Positions 1-8,377 of a stretch of DNA of 64,000 nucleotides are shown here, piece by piece (positions within the stretch are counted from its first letter, which is position 1; each line of letters opens with the position of its first letter). The DNA comes from Marinobacter salexigens (GTDB lineage: Bacteria > Pseudomonadota > Gammaproteobacteria > Pseudomonadales > Oleiphilaceae): positions 310,001 through 374,000 of the forward strand of contig NZ_NIHC01000005.1 in the NCBI RefSeq assembly GCF_002806945.1. The letters are read 5' to 3'. Under the pieces are notes generated by a model. It made no database searches, was not told the DNA's origin, and worked only from the letters and a program-made list of their open reading frames with translations. The translations under genes were made by a program, and so were the position numbers.

Positions 1-953
1 GTATAGCCGTTCTCGTTGAACCAGCGCGCTGCACCCGGGTGCCAAGGCAGTACGTTGTTCTTGCTGTAGTTCTCGGGAACCGAGTTGCGAGCGGCCTTGT
101 GGATTGAAACCATCCGGTCATTCTGCTCCATGGTCAGCTTGGTGATTTCATACACGAAGCTTTCCGGCATATCGCAGTTCACCATGGCAAAGTTCCACAT
201 GGATACAACACGCGACGGCTCATCCAGAGTCTGGTAGGTGCTGGCCGGAATAATAAATTCAGACACCGGGAAGTTGTCCGTCACCTTCTTCGCTTCCGCA
301 TCGGTCATACCAATAATGTTCACATCGGTTTGAACTTCCAACTGGCTAACCGCCGGAATGGGGATACCTGCTGCAAAAGCCACAACATCAATCAGGCCAT
401 CCTGAAGCTGGCCACCAAGGTCAGACCAGCTGCCATTCCGGCGTTTGAAGTCCACACCCAGGGCCTCCATCATGCGCGGGAAGTAGGTGTCAGAGGTTGA
501 ACCCGCAGGGCCAAAACCAATAGTGGCACCATCCGGAATGTCGGAAATCGACGTAATGCCGGAGCTGCTAAGCGCGGTTACCGAGAAAGGCGTCTCGTAC
601 ATGGGGAACATGGCACATACATTGTCCATCTTCATGCCCGGCGCCAACGGGCTGTTGCCATCCATGGACTCACGGGCCGGGCCCATGGTGGTGAGGCCAA
701 ACTTCAAGTCACCGGTATGAACCAGCGCCATGTTCTGCATTGGCCCACCGGTAATTTCAGCACCACCGGAAACACCCAGGCTTTCTGCAACAAAGTTCGC
801 CCAGCCAGATCCATAGGCAAAGTAAGTACCGCCCTGGCTGGCAGTGCCCACCGTAAAGTTATCCGGCCAACCGGCCCGATCCTGAGCAACAACAGGACTG
901 GCAACAACAAGAGTGGAGGCAAATGCTGCCGCCATCATGGCTTGGGTCTTCAT
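1..953 (-). CDS. TAXI-family TRAP transporter solute-binding protein (3' end outside window)
   Basis: Periplasmic binding protein for a tripartite (TRAP) importer, which delivers a small substrate to a DctQM-type membrane unit. Translation from the ATG at 951-953 gives a signal peptide (Lys-2, hydrophobic core, cleavage near Val-Val-Ala/Gln-Asp at about residue 24). The mature start reads FTVGTASQGGTYFAYG, the glycine-rich opening typical of TAXI proteins. Later segments such as IGFGPAGSTSDTYFPRMMEA also fit the family. About 317 codons are visible and the frame runs off the left edge, so the stop and any downstream membrane genes are not seen. It is divergent from betI. The substrate is unknown; TAXI proteins are often linked to glutamate or other organic acids, and an osmolyte is only a guess from the neighbourhood. 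Confidence 0.9.
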   Translation of the reverse strand, partial: MKTQAMMAAAFASTLVVASPVVAQDRAGWPDNFTVGTASQGGTYFAYGSGWANFVAESLGVSGGAEITGGPMQNMALVHTGDLKFGLTTMGPARESMDGNSPLAPGMKMDNVCAMFPMYETPFSVTALSSSGITSISDIPDGATIGFGPAGSTSDTYFPRMMEALGVDFKRRNGSWSDLGGQLQDGLIDVVAFAAGIPIPAVSQLEVQTDVNIIGMTDAEAKKVTDNFPVSEFIIPASTYQTLDEPSRVVSMWNFAMVNCDMPESFVYEITKLTMEQNDRMVSIHKAARNSVPENYSKNNVLPWHPGAARWFNENGY

Positions 954-1340
954 AGAGAATGCTCCCTGATTCATTTTATTGATTGAGTGGGTGCTCAACG
1001 GAGCCCGAAGAGGGCTGCGATAACATTTACAATCAGCAAATAGCGGGCCACTTAAAAAAACCCTTCCGAAACAGATGCTTTCAAATATCCCTGCCTTGAA
1101 CATCCGGGAAATTGGGTGCATTCCCACCCATTCCCGAGCCTCATTGGGTGAACTTCCGCCAGCCAGGCAACTGCCGCTACCGCTCTGAATTACCAACGCA
1201 GTTTCGGTGACGCGCGCTGGGCAACACCTAACATGCCCGCAAGCATTCATTCGCCTTCTAAACACTTTCTTGTACGTACTAACCGCTGAAATTGAAGCCG
1301 AAATCAAGCAATTCAGGGCTAATTCAGATTTTTATTCCGT

Positions 1341-1369
1341 TTGATCTTTAGTCTTCAAACCATTAACCT
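1341..1369 (+). promoter_or_regulatory. Candidate betI promoter
   Basis: TTGATC at 1341-1346 and TAACCT at 1364-1369 are separated by 17 bp. The -35 is good and the -10 is weak. It lies directly upstream of the TTGAA/TTCAA dyads, a sensible position for repression by BetI. Confidence 0.35.
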
Positions 1370-1376
1370 GCGCAAA

Positions 1377-1412
1377 TTGAATACCCGTTCAACAAATTGA
1401 ACACTCATTCAA
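1377..1412 (+). promoter_or_regulatory. Two tandem BetI-like operator dyads
   Basis: TTGAATACCCGTTCAA (1377-1392) and TTGAACACTCATTCAA (1397-1412) are two copies of TTGAA-N6-TTCAA whose starts are exactly 20 bp apart, about two helical turns. They end 22 bp before the betI ATG. BetI is a TetR repressor that binds such inverted repeats in bet promoters and is released by choline, so these are probably autoregulatory operators for the whole downstream cluster. The dyads are seen; the binding protein is inferred. Confidence 0.7.
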
Positions 1413-1434
1413 CCCGAAACAGGTCAAAGAGCGC

Positions 1435-2034
1435 ATGGCAAGAGTTGGAGTGGAAACGATTAGGCGACAGCAGCTCATCGACGCAACGCTAGAGGTTATT
1501 GAAACCCACGGCTTTCAGGGTGCGACCATCGGAAAAATCGCAGCCGCCTCGAAATTGTCGGTTGGCATCGTGAGCCATTACTTCGGGGGTAAGCAGGGTC
1601 TACTCGAAGCGACTATGCGGTATTTGCTCTCATGCCTGCAGCAGGATGCATCAAAACTGATGGCAGGCCGTTCCCACGATCCCCGGGAATGCCTGATGGC
1701 CATTGTGGATGCCAACTTTTCCGGCGTTCAGACCCACGCCCAGTCGGCAAAAACCTGGCTGGCCTTCTGGACCCAAGCCATGCACAGCCCTGAACTGATG
1801 CGACTACAGCGGGTTAACGAACGCCGCCTGCTATCCAACCTTATCTACCACTTGCGCCAGTTGATGCCTCGCGAGCGCGCGCAAGCAACTGCACAAACCG
1901 TAGCTGCCATGATTGACGGCTTCTGGCTGCGCGCTGCTTTGAGTGAAGGCCGGATTGAACCCGACCAGGCCGTCGCCCTTTGCAAAACCTACATCGACCA
2001 AGCCATACAGGCGAATAACGGAGCCAGAAAATGA
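1435..2034 (+). CDS. betI: Choline-responsive transcriptional repressor BetI
   Basis: TetR-family repressor of glycine-betaine synthesis genes; 199 aa, close to the usual length of about 195. The N-terminal helix-turn-helix spans roughly residues 28-50 ([20 protein letters not shown]), with the BetI-typical [15 protein letters not shown] just after it. The C-terminal half is the ligand-binding, dimerisation domain. The ATG at 1435 follows a weak AGGTCAAAGA region. The stop overlaps the betB start (ATGA, 2031-2034), so the two are translationally coupled. It probably controls betBA and the choline importer through the dyads at 1377-1412. Confidence 0.95.
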   Translation: MARVGVETIRRQQLIDATLEVIETHGFQGATIGKIAAASKLSVGIVSHYFGGKQGLLEATMRYLLSCLQQDASKLMAGRSHDPRECLMAIVDANFSGVQTHAQSAKTWLAFWTQAMHSPELMRLQRVNERRLLSNLIYHLRQLMPRERAQATAQTVAAMIDGFWLRAALSEGRIEPDQAVALCKTYIDQAIQANNGARK

Positions 2035-3494
2035 CATTGCCCGTGTACCAGTCTTTTATTAACGGCCAGCCACTGGCCAACCAGAGTGGCGAGCGCTTCG
2101 ACGTGGTGAACCCGGCCACTGGCAAGCTGATCTATCAAGTTGAACAAGCCGATGAATCGGTTATGCAGGCAGCAGTCAAAAGCGCCCAAGAAGGCTTCAA
2201 AGCATGGTCTGCCATGAGTGGGCTTGAGCGCGGTCGCATTCTGAACCGTGCAGCCAACCTTCTGCGTGAGCGCAACGATGAACTGGCAAAGATCGAAGTG
2301 CTGGACACCGGCAAGCCCTGGCAGGAAGCCAGCGTGGTTGATGTGGTAACCGGTGCCGACTCGGTGGAGTATTTCGCCGGCCAGGCCTCCAGTATTACCG
2401 GCGAAAGCCAGCACTTGGGGCCAGACTTTTTCTACACTCGTCGTGAGCCTCTGGGCGTATGCGCAGGCATTGGCGCATGGAACTACCCTCTGCAGATTGC
2501 TTGCTGGAAATCCGCTCCCGCTCTGGCGTGCGGTAACAGCATGATTTTCAAACCATCGGAAGAAACCCCACTGGGCGCCATTAAACTTGCTGAGATTTAC
2601 ATCGAAGCAGGCGTGCCCGCTGGCGTATTCAACGTAGTGCAAGGCGACTACCGGGTGGGTCAGATGCTGACCGCCGAACCGGCCATCGCAAAAGTCTCGT
2701 TTACCGGCGAAGCCAAAACCGGCCGCACCGTAATGGCCGATTCTGCCTCCTCTCTCAAATCTGTAACCATGGAACTGGGCGGCAAATCTCCGTTGATGGT
2801 TTTTGAAGATACCAACCTGGAACAGGCAGTTTCCGCAGCCATGCTGGGCAACTTCTACACCCAAGGCGAAGTGTGCACTAACGGCACCCGCGTATTTGTT
2901 CAACGTTCCATCTACAACGCCTTTCTTGAGGAACTGGTAAGAAGAACCGAGAACAACATCATCGCCGGCGACCCGGAGCACCCGGAAACCAACTTTGGTT
3001 CCCTGATCAGCGCAAAGCATCGTGACCTGGTAATGAAGTACATCGACAGCGCCAAAGCTGAAGGTGCGCGCTTGCTAACCGGCGGCACCACCTTGCAGCC
3101 TGCTGGTTTTGAAGGCGGCTACTTTGTGGCGCCAACAATCTTCGCCGACTGCACCGATGACATGACTATTGTGCGGGAAGAAATCTTCGGTCCCGTGATG
3201 TCCGTACTGCCATTCGATACCGAAGAAGAAGTTATCCAACGCGCAAATGCCACCGACTATGGCCTGGCAGCTGCGGTGTTCACCTCAGACACCACCCGCG
3301 CACATCGCGTTATTCATCAAATTGAAGCAGGGATTTGCTGGATTAACAGCTTTGGTGCCTCGCCGGCGGAAATGCCTGTGGGCGGTTACAAGCTTTCGGG
3401 GCTGGGCCGCGAGAATGGTCGCGAAACACTCGCCCACTACACCCAGACCAAATCTGTTTACGTCGGCATGGCACCGCTTGAGTCGCCATTCTGA
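2031..3494 (+). CDS. betB: Betaine aldehyde dehydrogenase BetB
   Basis: Oxidises betaine aldehyde to glycine betaine with NAD(P)+, the second step from choline; cytoplasmic. The 487 residues cover a complete aldehyde dehydrogenase fold. The general base lies in MELGGKSP (Glu-248) and the nucleophile in GEVCTNGTR (Cys-282); the 34-residue separation is the canonical one. The Rossmann part includes FTGEAKTGR. The start overlaps the betI stop by 4 bp, and betA follows after 63 bp, so betIBA is one transcription unit in the common proteobacterial order. Confidence 0.97.
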   Translation: MTLPVYQSFINGQPLANQSGERFDVVNPATGKLIYQVEQADESVMQAAVKSAQEGFKAWSAMSGLERGRILNRAANLLRERNDELAKIEVLDTGKPWQEASVVDVVTGADSVEYFAGQASSITGESQHLGPDFFYTRREPLGVCAGIGAWNYPLQIACWKSAPALACGNSMIFKPSEETPLGAIKLAEIYIEAGVPAGVFNVVQGDYRVGQMLTAEPAIAKVSFTGEAKTGRTVMADSASSLKSVTMELGGKSPLMVFEDTNLEQAVSAAMLGNFYTQGEVCTNGTRVFVQRSIYNAFLEELVRRTENNIIAGDPEHPETNFGSLISAKHRDLVMKYIDSAKAEGARLLTGGTTLQPAGFEGGYFVAPTIFADCTDDMTIVREEIFGPVMSVLPFDTEEEVIQRANATDYGLAAAVFTSDTTRAHRVIHQIEAGICWINSFGASPAEMPVGGYKLSGLGRENGRETLAHYTQTKSVYVGMAPLESPF

Positions 3495-3557
3495 CACCAT
3501 CATTTCAAACCAGAGCCTCTGCGGATAACTATCCGCCTTCGCATCAAGGAGACAGTT

Positions 3558-5225
3558 TTGCAGTTTGATAACGAATTTGACTATGTGATTGTCGGCACCG
3601 GCTCCGCCGGCTGCGTATTGGCTAACCGCCTGAGTGAAAGCGGAGCAGACCAGGTTCTGGTTCTGGAAGCCGGGCGCCGTGACAACGGCTGGAAAATCCA
3701 CATGCCGGCGGCGCTCATGTACAACCTCATGGACGACAAGTACAACTGGTACTACCACACAGAGCCCCAGGAATACATGAACAACCGGAAGCTGTACTGG
3801 CCCCGGGGTAAAGTGTGGGGCGGCGGCTCCACCCTGAACGCCATGGTGTACATACGCGGCCACGCCTACGACTATGACCGCTGGCACGACGAAGGCGCCA
3901 AAGGCTGGCGCTATCAGGACGTGCTGCCCTACTTCCGCAAAGCCGAAAGCCGGGAAAAAGGCGCCGACGACTACCGCGGTGGCAGTGGCCCGCTAAACGT
4001 ACACACCGGCGACACGCCCAACCCCTTGTTCGGTGCCTTCCTTGAGGCCGCACAACAGGCAGGCTACCCCTACACCAAAGACATGAACGGCTACCAGCAG
4101 GAAGGCGTTGGCGAGATGGATATGACCATCAAAAAAGGCCGGCGCTGGAGTGCTGCGCAAGCCTACCTGCGCCCGGCCCTGAACCGTCCGAACCTGACGG
4201 CTGAAACCGGTGCCATGACCACCCGTATTCTGTTTGAAGGTGAGACGGCCGTGGGTGTGGAATACATTCAGACAGGCAAAACCCTTCGTGTGAAGGCCCG
4301 CAAAGAAGTCATCGTGAGCGGCGGCGCCATCAACTCGCCACAGTTGCTGATGCTCTCTGGCATCGGAGCGGAAGACGAGCTGAAAGAACACAACATTCCG
4401 GTAGTCGCAAACCGCCCGGGCGTAGGCAAAAACCTGCAGGATCACCTGGAAATCTACGTTCAGCACAAATGCACCCAGCCGGTCACTTTGTACAAGTACA
4501 CCACCCAACCGGGCAAAACCCTGGCCGGCATGAAATGGTTCATGAACAACGATTGGGGTGCTTGCCGCACCGCACACCTGGAAGCCGGTGGTTTTATTCG
4601 CTCGGAAGCCGGCGTGCAGCACCCGGACATTCAGTATCACTTCCTGCCATCCCAGGTAATTGACCACGGCCGCAAAGACGCTGAATGCCACGGCTATCAG
4701 GCCCACGTTGGCCCCATGCGCCCAACCAGCCGCGGGTTCATCAAACTGAAATCCGCCAACCCGAGCGACCACCCGATCATCGATCCCAAGCTGCTCAGCA
4801 CCGAACGCGACCGCTGGGAAATGCGCCAAAGCATCAAACTGACCCGGGAAATCTTCGCTCAGTCGGCCTTTGACCCCTTCCGGGGCGAAGAACTACGCCC
4901 CGGTGCCAGCGCCACTACAGATGAAGACATTGATGCCTTCGTTCGCAAGTACGCTGACAGTGCCTACCACCCATCATGCACCTGCAAAATGGGCGCGGCC
5001 GACGACCCCATGGCGGTCGTTGACGAACAGGCACGGGTTTATGGCGTGAACAATTTGCGCGTGGTGGATGCCTCCATCATGCCTAGCATGGTGAGCGGCA
5101 ACCTGAATGCGCCCACCATCATGCTGGCCGAAAAATGTGCCGACCACATACGTGGTCTTGAGCCACTCGCCCCATCACCCGCACCGGTATGGGAGCACCC
5201 TGACTGGAAAAACGCACAACGCTAA
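3558..5225 (+). CDS. betA: Choline dehydrogenase BetA (TTG start)
   Basis: FAD-dependent GMC oxidoreductase that converts choline to betaine aldehyde (and can carry out the next step), passing electrons to the respiratory chain at the membrane. The 555 aa length is typical. The FAD dinucleotide site is VGTGSAGC (Gly-13, -15, -18). GMC signatures follow at about residues 90-100 (GKVWGGGSTLNAM) and 255-270 (SGGAINSPQLLMLSG). The active-site His is in SAYHPSCTC (His-471). The start is TTG at 3558, supported by AAGGAG at 3546-3551 with 6-bp spacing; no ATG is better placed. Confidence 0.96.
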   Translation: MQFDNEFDYVIVGTGSAGCVLANRLSESGADQVLVLEAGRRDNGWKIHMPAALMYNLMDDKYNWYYHTEPQEYMNNRKLYWPRGKVWGGGSTLNAMVYIRGHAYDYDRWHDEGAKGWRYQDVLPYFRKAESREKGADDYRGGSGPLNVHTGDTPNPLFGAFLEAAQQAGYPYTKDMNGYQQEGVGEMDMTIKKGRRWSAAQAYLRPALNRPNLTAETGAMTTRILFEGETAVGVEYIQTGKTLRVKARKEVIVSGGAINSPQLLMLSGIGAEDELKEHNIPVVANRPGVGKNLQDHLEIYVQHKCTQPVTLYKYTTQPGKTLAGMKWFMNNDWGACRTAHLEAGGFIRSEAGVQHPDIQYHFLPSQVIDHGRKDAECHGYQAHVGPMRPTSRGFIKLKSANPSDHPIIDPKLLSTERDRWEMRQSIKLTREIFAQSAFDPFRGEELRPGASATTDEDIDAFVRKYADSAYHPSCTCKMGAADDPMAVVDEQARVYGVNNLRVVDASIMPSMVSGNLNAPTIMLAEKCADHIRGLEPLAPSPAPVWEHPDWKNAQR

Positions 5226-5259
5226 CGCTGTGACACAAAACCAAGAAAGGAGAGAACCA

Positions 5260-6189
5260 ATGAAGAAACTAATGATGGCCTGTGCAGGCCTCGCGATCAG
5301 TGGCGCTGCAACCGCCGCCCCGAACGCCGCATGTGAAACCGTCCGCTTTGCAGATGTAGGCTGGACCGACATTACCGCCACCACTGCGCTGGCTTCCGAA
5401 GTACTTAAAGGCATGGGCTACAAGCCCACCGCAAAAGTTCTGTCTGTGCCGGTAACCTATCGCTCGCTCAAAAACAAAGACATCGACGTATTCCTGGGTA
5501 ACTGGATGCCCACCATGGAAGGCGATGTACGTCCTTACCTGGAAAGCGGTGATGTAGAAACCGTGATTACCAACCTGGAAGGCGCCAAATACACCCTGGC
5601 CGTACCCCAGTATGTTTACGATGCCGGCGTCACCAGCTTTAAAGACATTGCCAAGAACGCCGACAAGTTCAACGACCGCATCTACGGCATTGAGCCAGGT
5701 AACGATGGCAACCGCTTGATCCAACAGATGGTAGATGAAGATGCCTTCGGTCTGGGTGACTTCCGCGTTGTTGAATCCAGTGAGGCGGGCATGCTGTCGC
5801 AAGTCAGCCGCTCGGTTCGTCGTAACCAGTGGGTAGTATTCCTTGCTTGGGAACCACACCCGATGAACGCCAACCATGACCTGGCCTACCTGGAAGACGG
5901 CGACGACTTCTTCGGCCCGAACTACGGTGGTGCAACCGTGCACACCAACGTTCGCAAGAACTACACCAATGAGTGCCCGAACATTGGCAAACTGCTGAAC
6001 AACCTCACCTTCTCCCTGACCATGGAGAACGAAGTGATGGGCGCCATCCTGAACGACGGTGAAGAGCCCAGCGATGCCGCACACGCATGGCTGGCGAACA
6101 ACCCGGAGGTTCTTGATGCCTGGCTTGAAGGCGTAACCACCCTGGACGGCAAAGAAGCACTGCCCGCCGTTAAAGCATCCCTTAAATAA
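5260..6189 (+). CDS. choX: Choline ABC transporter substrate-binding protein
   Basis: Periplasmic receptor of a choline/quaternary-amine importer (OpuAC/ProX-like fold). From the ATG at 5260, preceded by AAAGGAG at 5246-5252, it encodes 309 aa with a signal peptide MKKLMMACAGLAISGAATAA. An in-frame extension upstream to 5107 lies inside betA and lacks a ribosome site, so I rejected it. Segments such as FADVGWTDITATT and VFLGNWMPTMEGD match the choline-binding ChoX type, whose aromatic residues cage the trimethylammonium group. The choline preference is inferred from that resemblance and from the bet neighbours. Confidence 0.9.
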   Translation: MKKLMMACAGLAISGAATAAPNAACETVRFADVGWTDITATTALASEVLKGMGYKPTAKVLSVPVTYRSLKNKDIDVFLGNWMPTMEGDVRPYLESGDVETVITNLEGAKYTLAVPQYVYDAGVTSFKDIAKNADKFNDRIYGIEPGNDGNRLIQQMVDEDAFGLGDFRVVESSEAGMLSQVSRSVRRNQWVVFLAWEPHPMNANHDLAYLEDGDDFFGPNYGGATVHTNVRKNYTNECPNIGKLLNNLTFSLTMENEVMGAILNDGEEPSDAAHAWLANNPEVLDAWLEGVTTLDGKEALPAVKASLK

Positions 6190-6197
6190 CCAGTAAA

Positions 6198-6217
6198 GCC
6201 CGGGGGCAACCCCGGGC
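6198..6217 (+). other. GCAA-tetraloop hairpin between binding-protein and permease genes
   Basis: GCCCGGGG (6198-6205) and CCCCGGGC (6210-6217) form a perfect 8-bp stem closed by a GCAA loop, 8 bp after the choX stop. No T run follows, so it is not a standard terminator. Such hairpins often protect the 3' end of the abundant binding-protein transcript and lower expression of the membrane genes behind it; that role is inferred. Confidence 0.6.
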
Positions 6218-6294
6218 ACCTGATCTGATATGCACTACCTGATTCACTCATTTTCCGTGCCGGCCTTGGCCCGCACCCAAAAAGACATAAAACC

Positions 6295-7143
6295 ATGAAC
6301 TGGATAACTGAGCATCAACTACCCTTCGGCGACTTCATGGAAGCCATTGTTGATTTTCTGGTGATCAATTTCAGCGGCTTTTTTGACGCCGTTTCCGAAA
6401 CTCTAAGAAGCATGATTCATGGCCTGACTGACGGGCTTTTGTGGGTTCCGCCTTTTGTGCTCATCGCCCTGTTTACAGCGGCAGCCCATATTCGCCACCG
6501 CCGCTGGGGGCTCACGGTCTTCACCGCTATCAGCTTCCTGTTAATCCTGAATATAGGCTATTGGGAAGACACCATGGCCACGCTTTCTCTGGTGCTCTAT
6601 GCCACCGTGCTGTGCGTCCTGATTGGCATCCCCCTTGGCATATACGCTGCCCATAACTCCTGGCTGTACCGGTTTCTGCAGCCCGTGCTGGATCTGATGC
6701 AAACGATCCCTCCGTTTGTGTACCTGATCCCCACCCTAACTCTGTTTGGCCTGGGCGTGGTACCCGGTGTTATATCCACTGTGATTTTTGCCATCGCTGC
6801 CCCTGTAAGGCTGACCTATCTGGGCATTTCACAGGTACCCACTGAGCTGGTTGAAGCCGGTAAATCCTTTGGCTGCACCAACCGCCAACTTCTGTTCAAA
6901 GTAGAGCTACCCGCAGCCATGAGCTCCATTGGCGCAGGTATAACCCAGTGCATCATGTTATCGCTCTCCATGGTTGTTATTGCCGCGTTGGTAGGTGCTG
7001 ATGGCTTGGGTGTGCCGGTTGTTCGCGCACTGAACACCGTCGACATTGGCAAAGGCTTTGAGGCCGGCCTGGCTATCGTATTGCTCGCCATCTGGATGGA
7101 TCGTTTTTTCCGCCAGAAAGGCGCTACGGGGACTCCAGTATGA
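6295..7143 (+). CDS. choW: Choline ABC transporter permease
   Basis: Inner-membrane channel subunit of the choline/betaine-type importer (ProW/OpuAB family), 282 aa. A short N-terminal region and several hydrophobic segments precede the cytoplasmic EAA-type loop at about residues 184-205 (VEAGKSFGCTNRQLLFKVEL), the contact for the ATPase. LDLMQTIPPFVYLIPTLTLF is characteristic of this family. The gene starts 105 bp after choX, beyond a stable hairpin, and its stop overlaps the choV start (ATGA, 7140-7143). Confidence 0.93.
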   Translation: MNWITEHQLPFGDFMEAIVDFLVINFSGFFDAVSETLRSMIHGLTDGLLWVPPFVLIALFTAAAHIRHRRWGLTVFTAISFLLILNIGYWEDTMATLSLVLYATVLCVLIGIPLGIYAAHNSWLYRFLQPVLDLMQTIPPFVYLIPTLTLFGLGVVPGVISTVIFAIAAPVRLTYLGISQVPTELVEAGKSFGCTNRQLLFKVELPAAMSSIGAGITQCIMLSLSMVVIAALVGADGLGVPVVRALNTVDIGKGFEAGLAIVLLAIWMDRFFRQKGATGTPV

Positions 7144-8321
7144 TTGAAATCGAGAACGTTAACGTCGTATTTGGCAAACAACCCAAACGGGCTTTGCCAT
7201 TGATTGAGCAGGGTCTGGAAAGAGCTGAAATTCGCGATCAAACCGGCCTGATAGTAGGTGTTCAGAACGCCAACCTGAGTGTTAAAAAAGGCGAAATCTG
7301 CGTACTGATGGGTTTGTCGGGCTCAGGAAAATCCAGCCTGCTGCGCTGTTTAAACGGCCTGAACGAGGTCACCAGTGGTGCTATCCGCATACAGCACGGC
7401 AATGAAATGGTGGACTTCACACAAGCCAACGAAAAGCTGCAGCGAGACATACGCACGCGCCACATATCCATGGTATTCCAGAGCTTCGCTCTGATGCCCT
7501 GGCTATCTGTGGAAGACAACGTGGCCTTTGGCCTAGAGTTGCAAGGCCTTGGCAAAACCGAGCGCCGTAAAAAAGTAGCGCGCCAACTGGAACTGGTTGG
7601 TCTCGCAGGCTGGGCCAAGGTACGGCCGGATGAACTCTCCGGCGGTATGCGCCAGCGCGTAGGGTTGGCACGGGCACTGGCCACAGAATCTGAAATACTA
7701 CTGATGGACGAGCCTTTTTCTGCCCTTGACCCGCTGATTCGCCATCAGCTTCAGGACGAATTGCTAACCCTGCAGGAAGAGCTACAAAAGACCATCGTAT
7801 TCGTGAGCCACGATCTGGACGAAGCCCTGAAGCTGGGCTCCCACATTGCCATCATGAAAGACGGCCAGATAGTGCAGCACGGCAAGCCGGAATCCATCGT
7901 ACTGCACCCCGAAAACGATTATGTGAAGAGCTTCGTAGCCAGCACCAACCCGCTCAACGTACTGGCGGCACGCTCCCTGGCACTGCCCATTGGGCAGATA
8001 CAGGAAGATTCCAGAGGCAACCGCTGCCTCAACAAACGCTACGACATCTGGCTACACACTCCAGATGTTGCAGCAGAAGCCGTAGTGACCAGTGGTGGCC
8101 AAACCTTCCAGACCCAAGCCTGGCAGGAAGGCCAAGCCATTGAGAGTCTGGCCAAACAACCCACCCGTATAGCTCCGAACACACCTCTGCGGGATGCCGT
8201 AGAGATTCGATATTTCACCGGCCATAGCCTGCTGGTGGAAGAAAACGGCCAGATTACCGGCGCCATTGGCGACCGGGAGCTTTACCACGCCATGTTGGGG
8301 AAGCATCTGGACGACAGCTAG
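7140..8321 (+). CDS. choV: Choline ABC transporter ATP-binding protein
   Basis: Cytoplasmic ATPase that drives choline/betaine-type uptake, 393 aa. Walker A is MGLSGSGKSSLL at about residues 57-68, the ABC signature is LSGGMRQRVG at about 163, and Walker B is ILLMDEPFSALD, followed by the switch His in FVSHDLDEA. The C-terminal ~120 residues continue past the ATPase into the regulatory (CBS-like) tail of the ProV/OpuAA class. It overlaps choW by 4 bp, so the subunits are translationally coupled. The family belongs to osmoregulated importers. Confidence 0.93.
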   Translation: MIEIENVNVVFGKQPKRALPLIEQGLERAEIRDQTGLIVGVQNANLSVKKGEICVLMGLSGSGKSSLLRCLNGLNEVTSGAIRIQHGNEMVDFTQANEKLQRDIRTRHISMVFQSFALMPWLSVEDNVAFGLELQGLGKTERRKKVARQLELVGLAGWAKVRPDELSGGMRQRVGLARALATESEILLMDEPFSALDPLIRHQLQDELLTLQEELQKTIVFVSHDLDEALKLGSHIAIMKDGQIVQHGKPESIVLHPENDYVKSFVASTNPLNVLAARSLALPIGQIQEDSRGNRCLNKRYDIWLHTPDVAAEAVVTSGGQTFQTQAWQEGQAIESLAKQPTRIAPNTPLRDAVEIRYFTGHSLLVEENGQITGAIGDRELYHAMLGKHLDDS

Positions 8322-8377
8322 GCGAGCTTTATCGCCACTCAATAACCATAAAGTGACAAACCTGAAAAAGGATCTGT

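Larger units (their letters stand above)
954..1434. other. 481-bp divergent intergenic region (TRAP gene / betI)
   Basis: No convincing gene lies here. The betI-proximal 100 bp hold a weak promoter candidate and two tandem dyads, listed separately. The rest (about 1000-1300) has no coding pattern, tRNA or strong terminator that I can see. It must contain the promoter of the leftward TRAP gene, but I could not identify a convincing -35/-10 pair for it. Confidence 0.6.

Noticed and set aside
1989..3020. 343-codon open frame antisense to betB
   Set aside because: It mirrors betB codon structure, matches no family that I know, has no ribosome site, and betB is unambiguous.
3993..4829. 278-codon open frame antisense to betA
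   Set aside because: It lies wholly within betA and is a by-product of GC-rich codon use.
5269..6219. 316-codon open frame antisense to choX
   Set aside because: It shadows the binding protein; the composition is Cys/Val/Gly-rich without domains.
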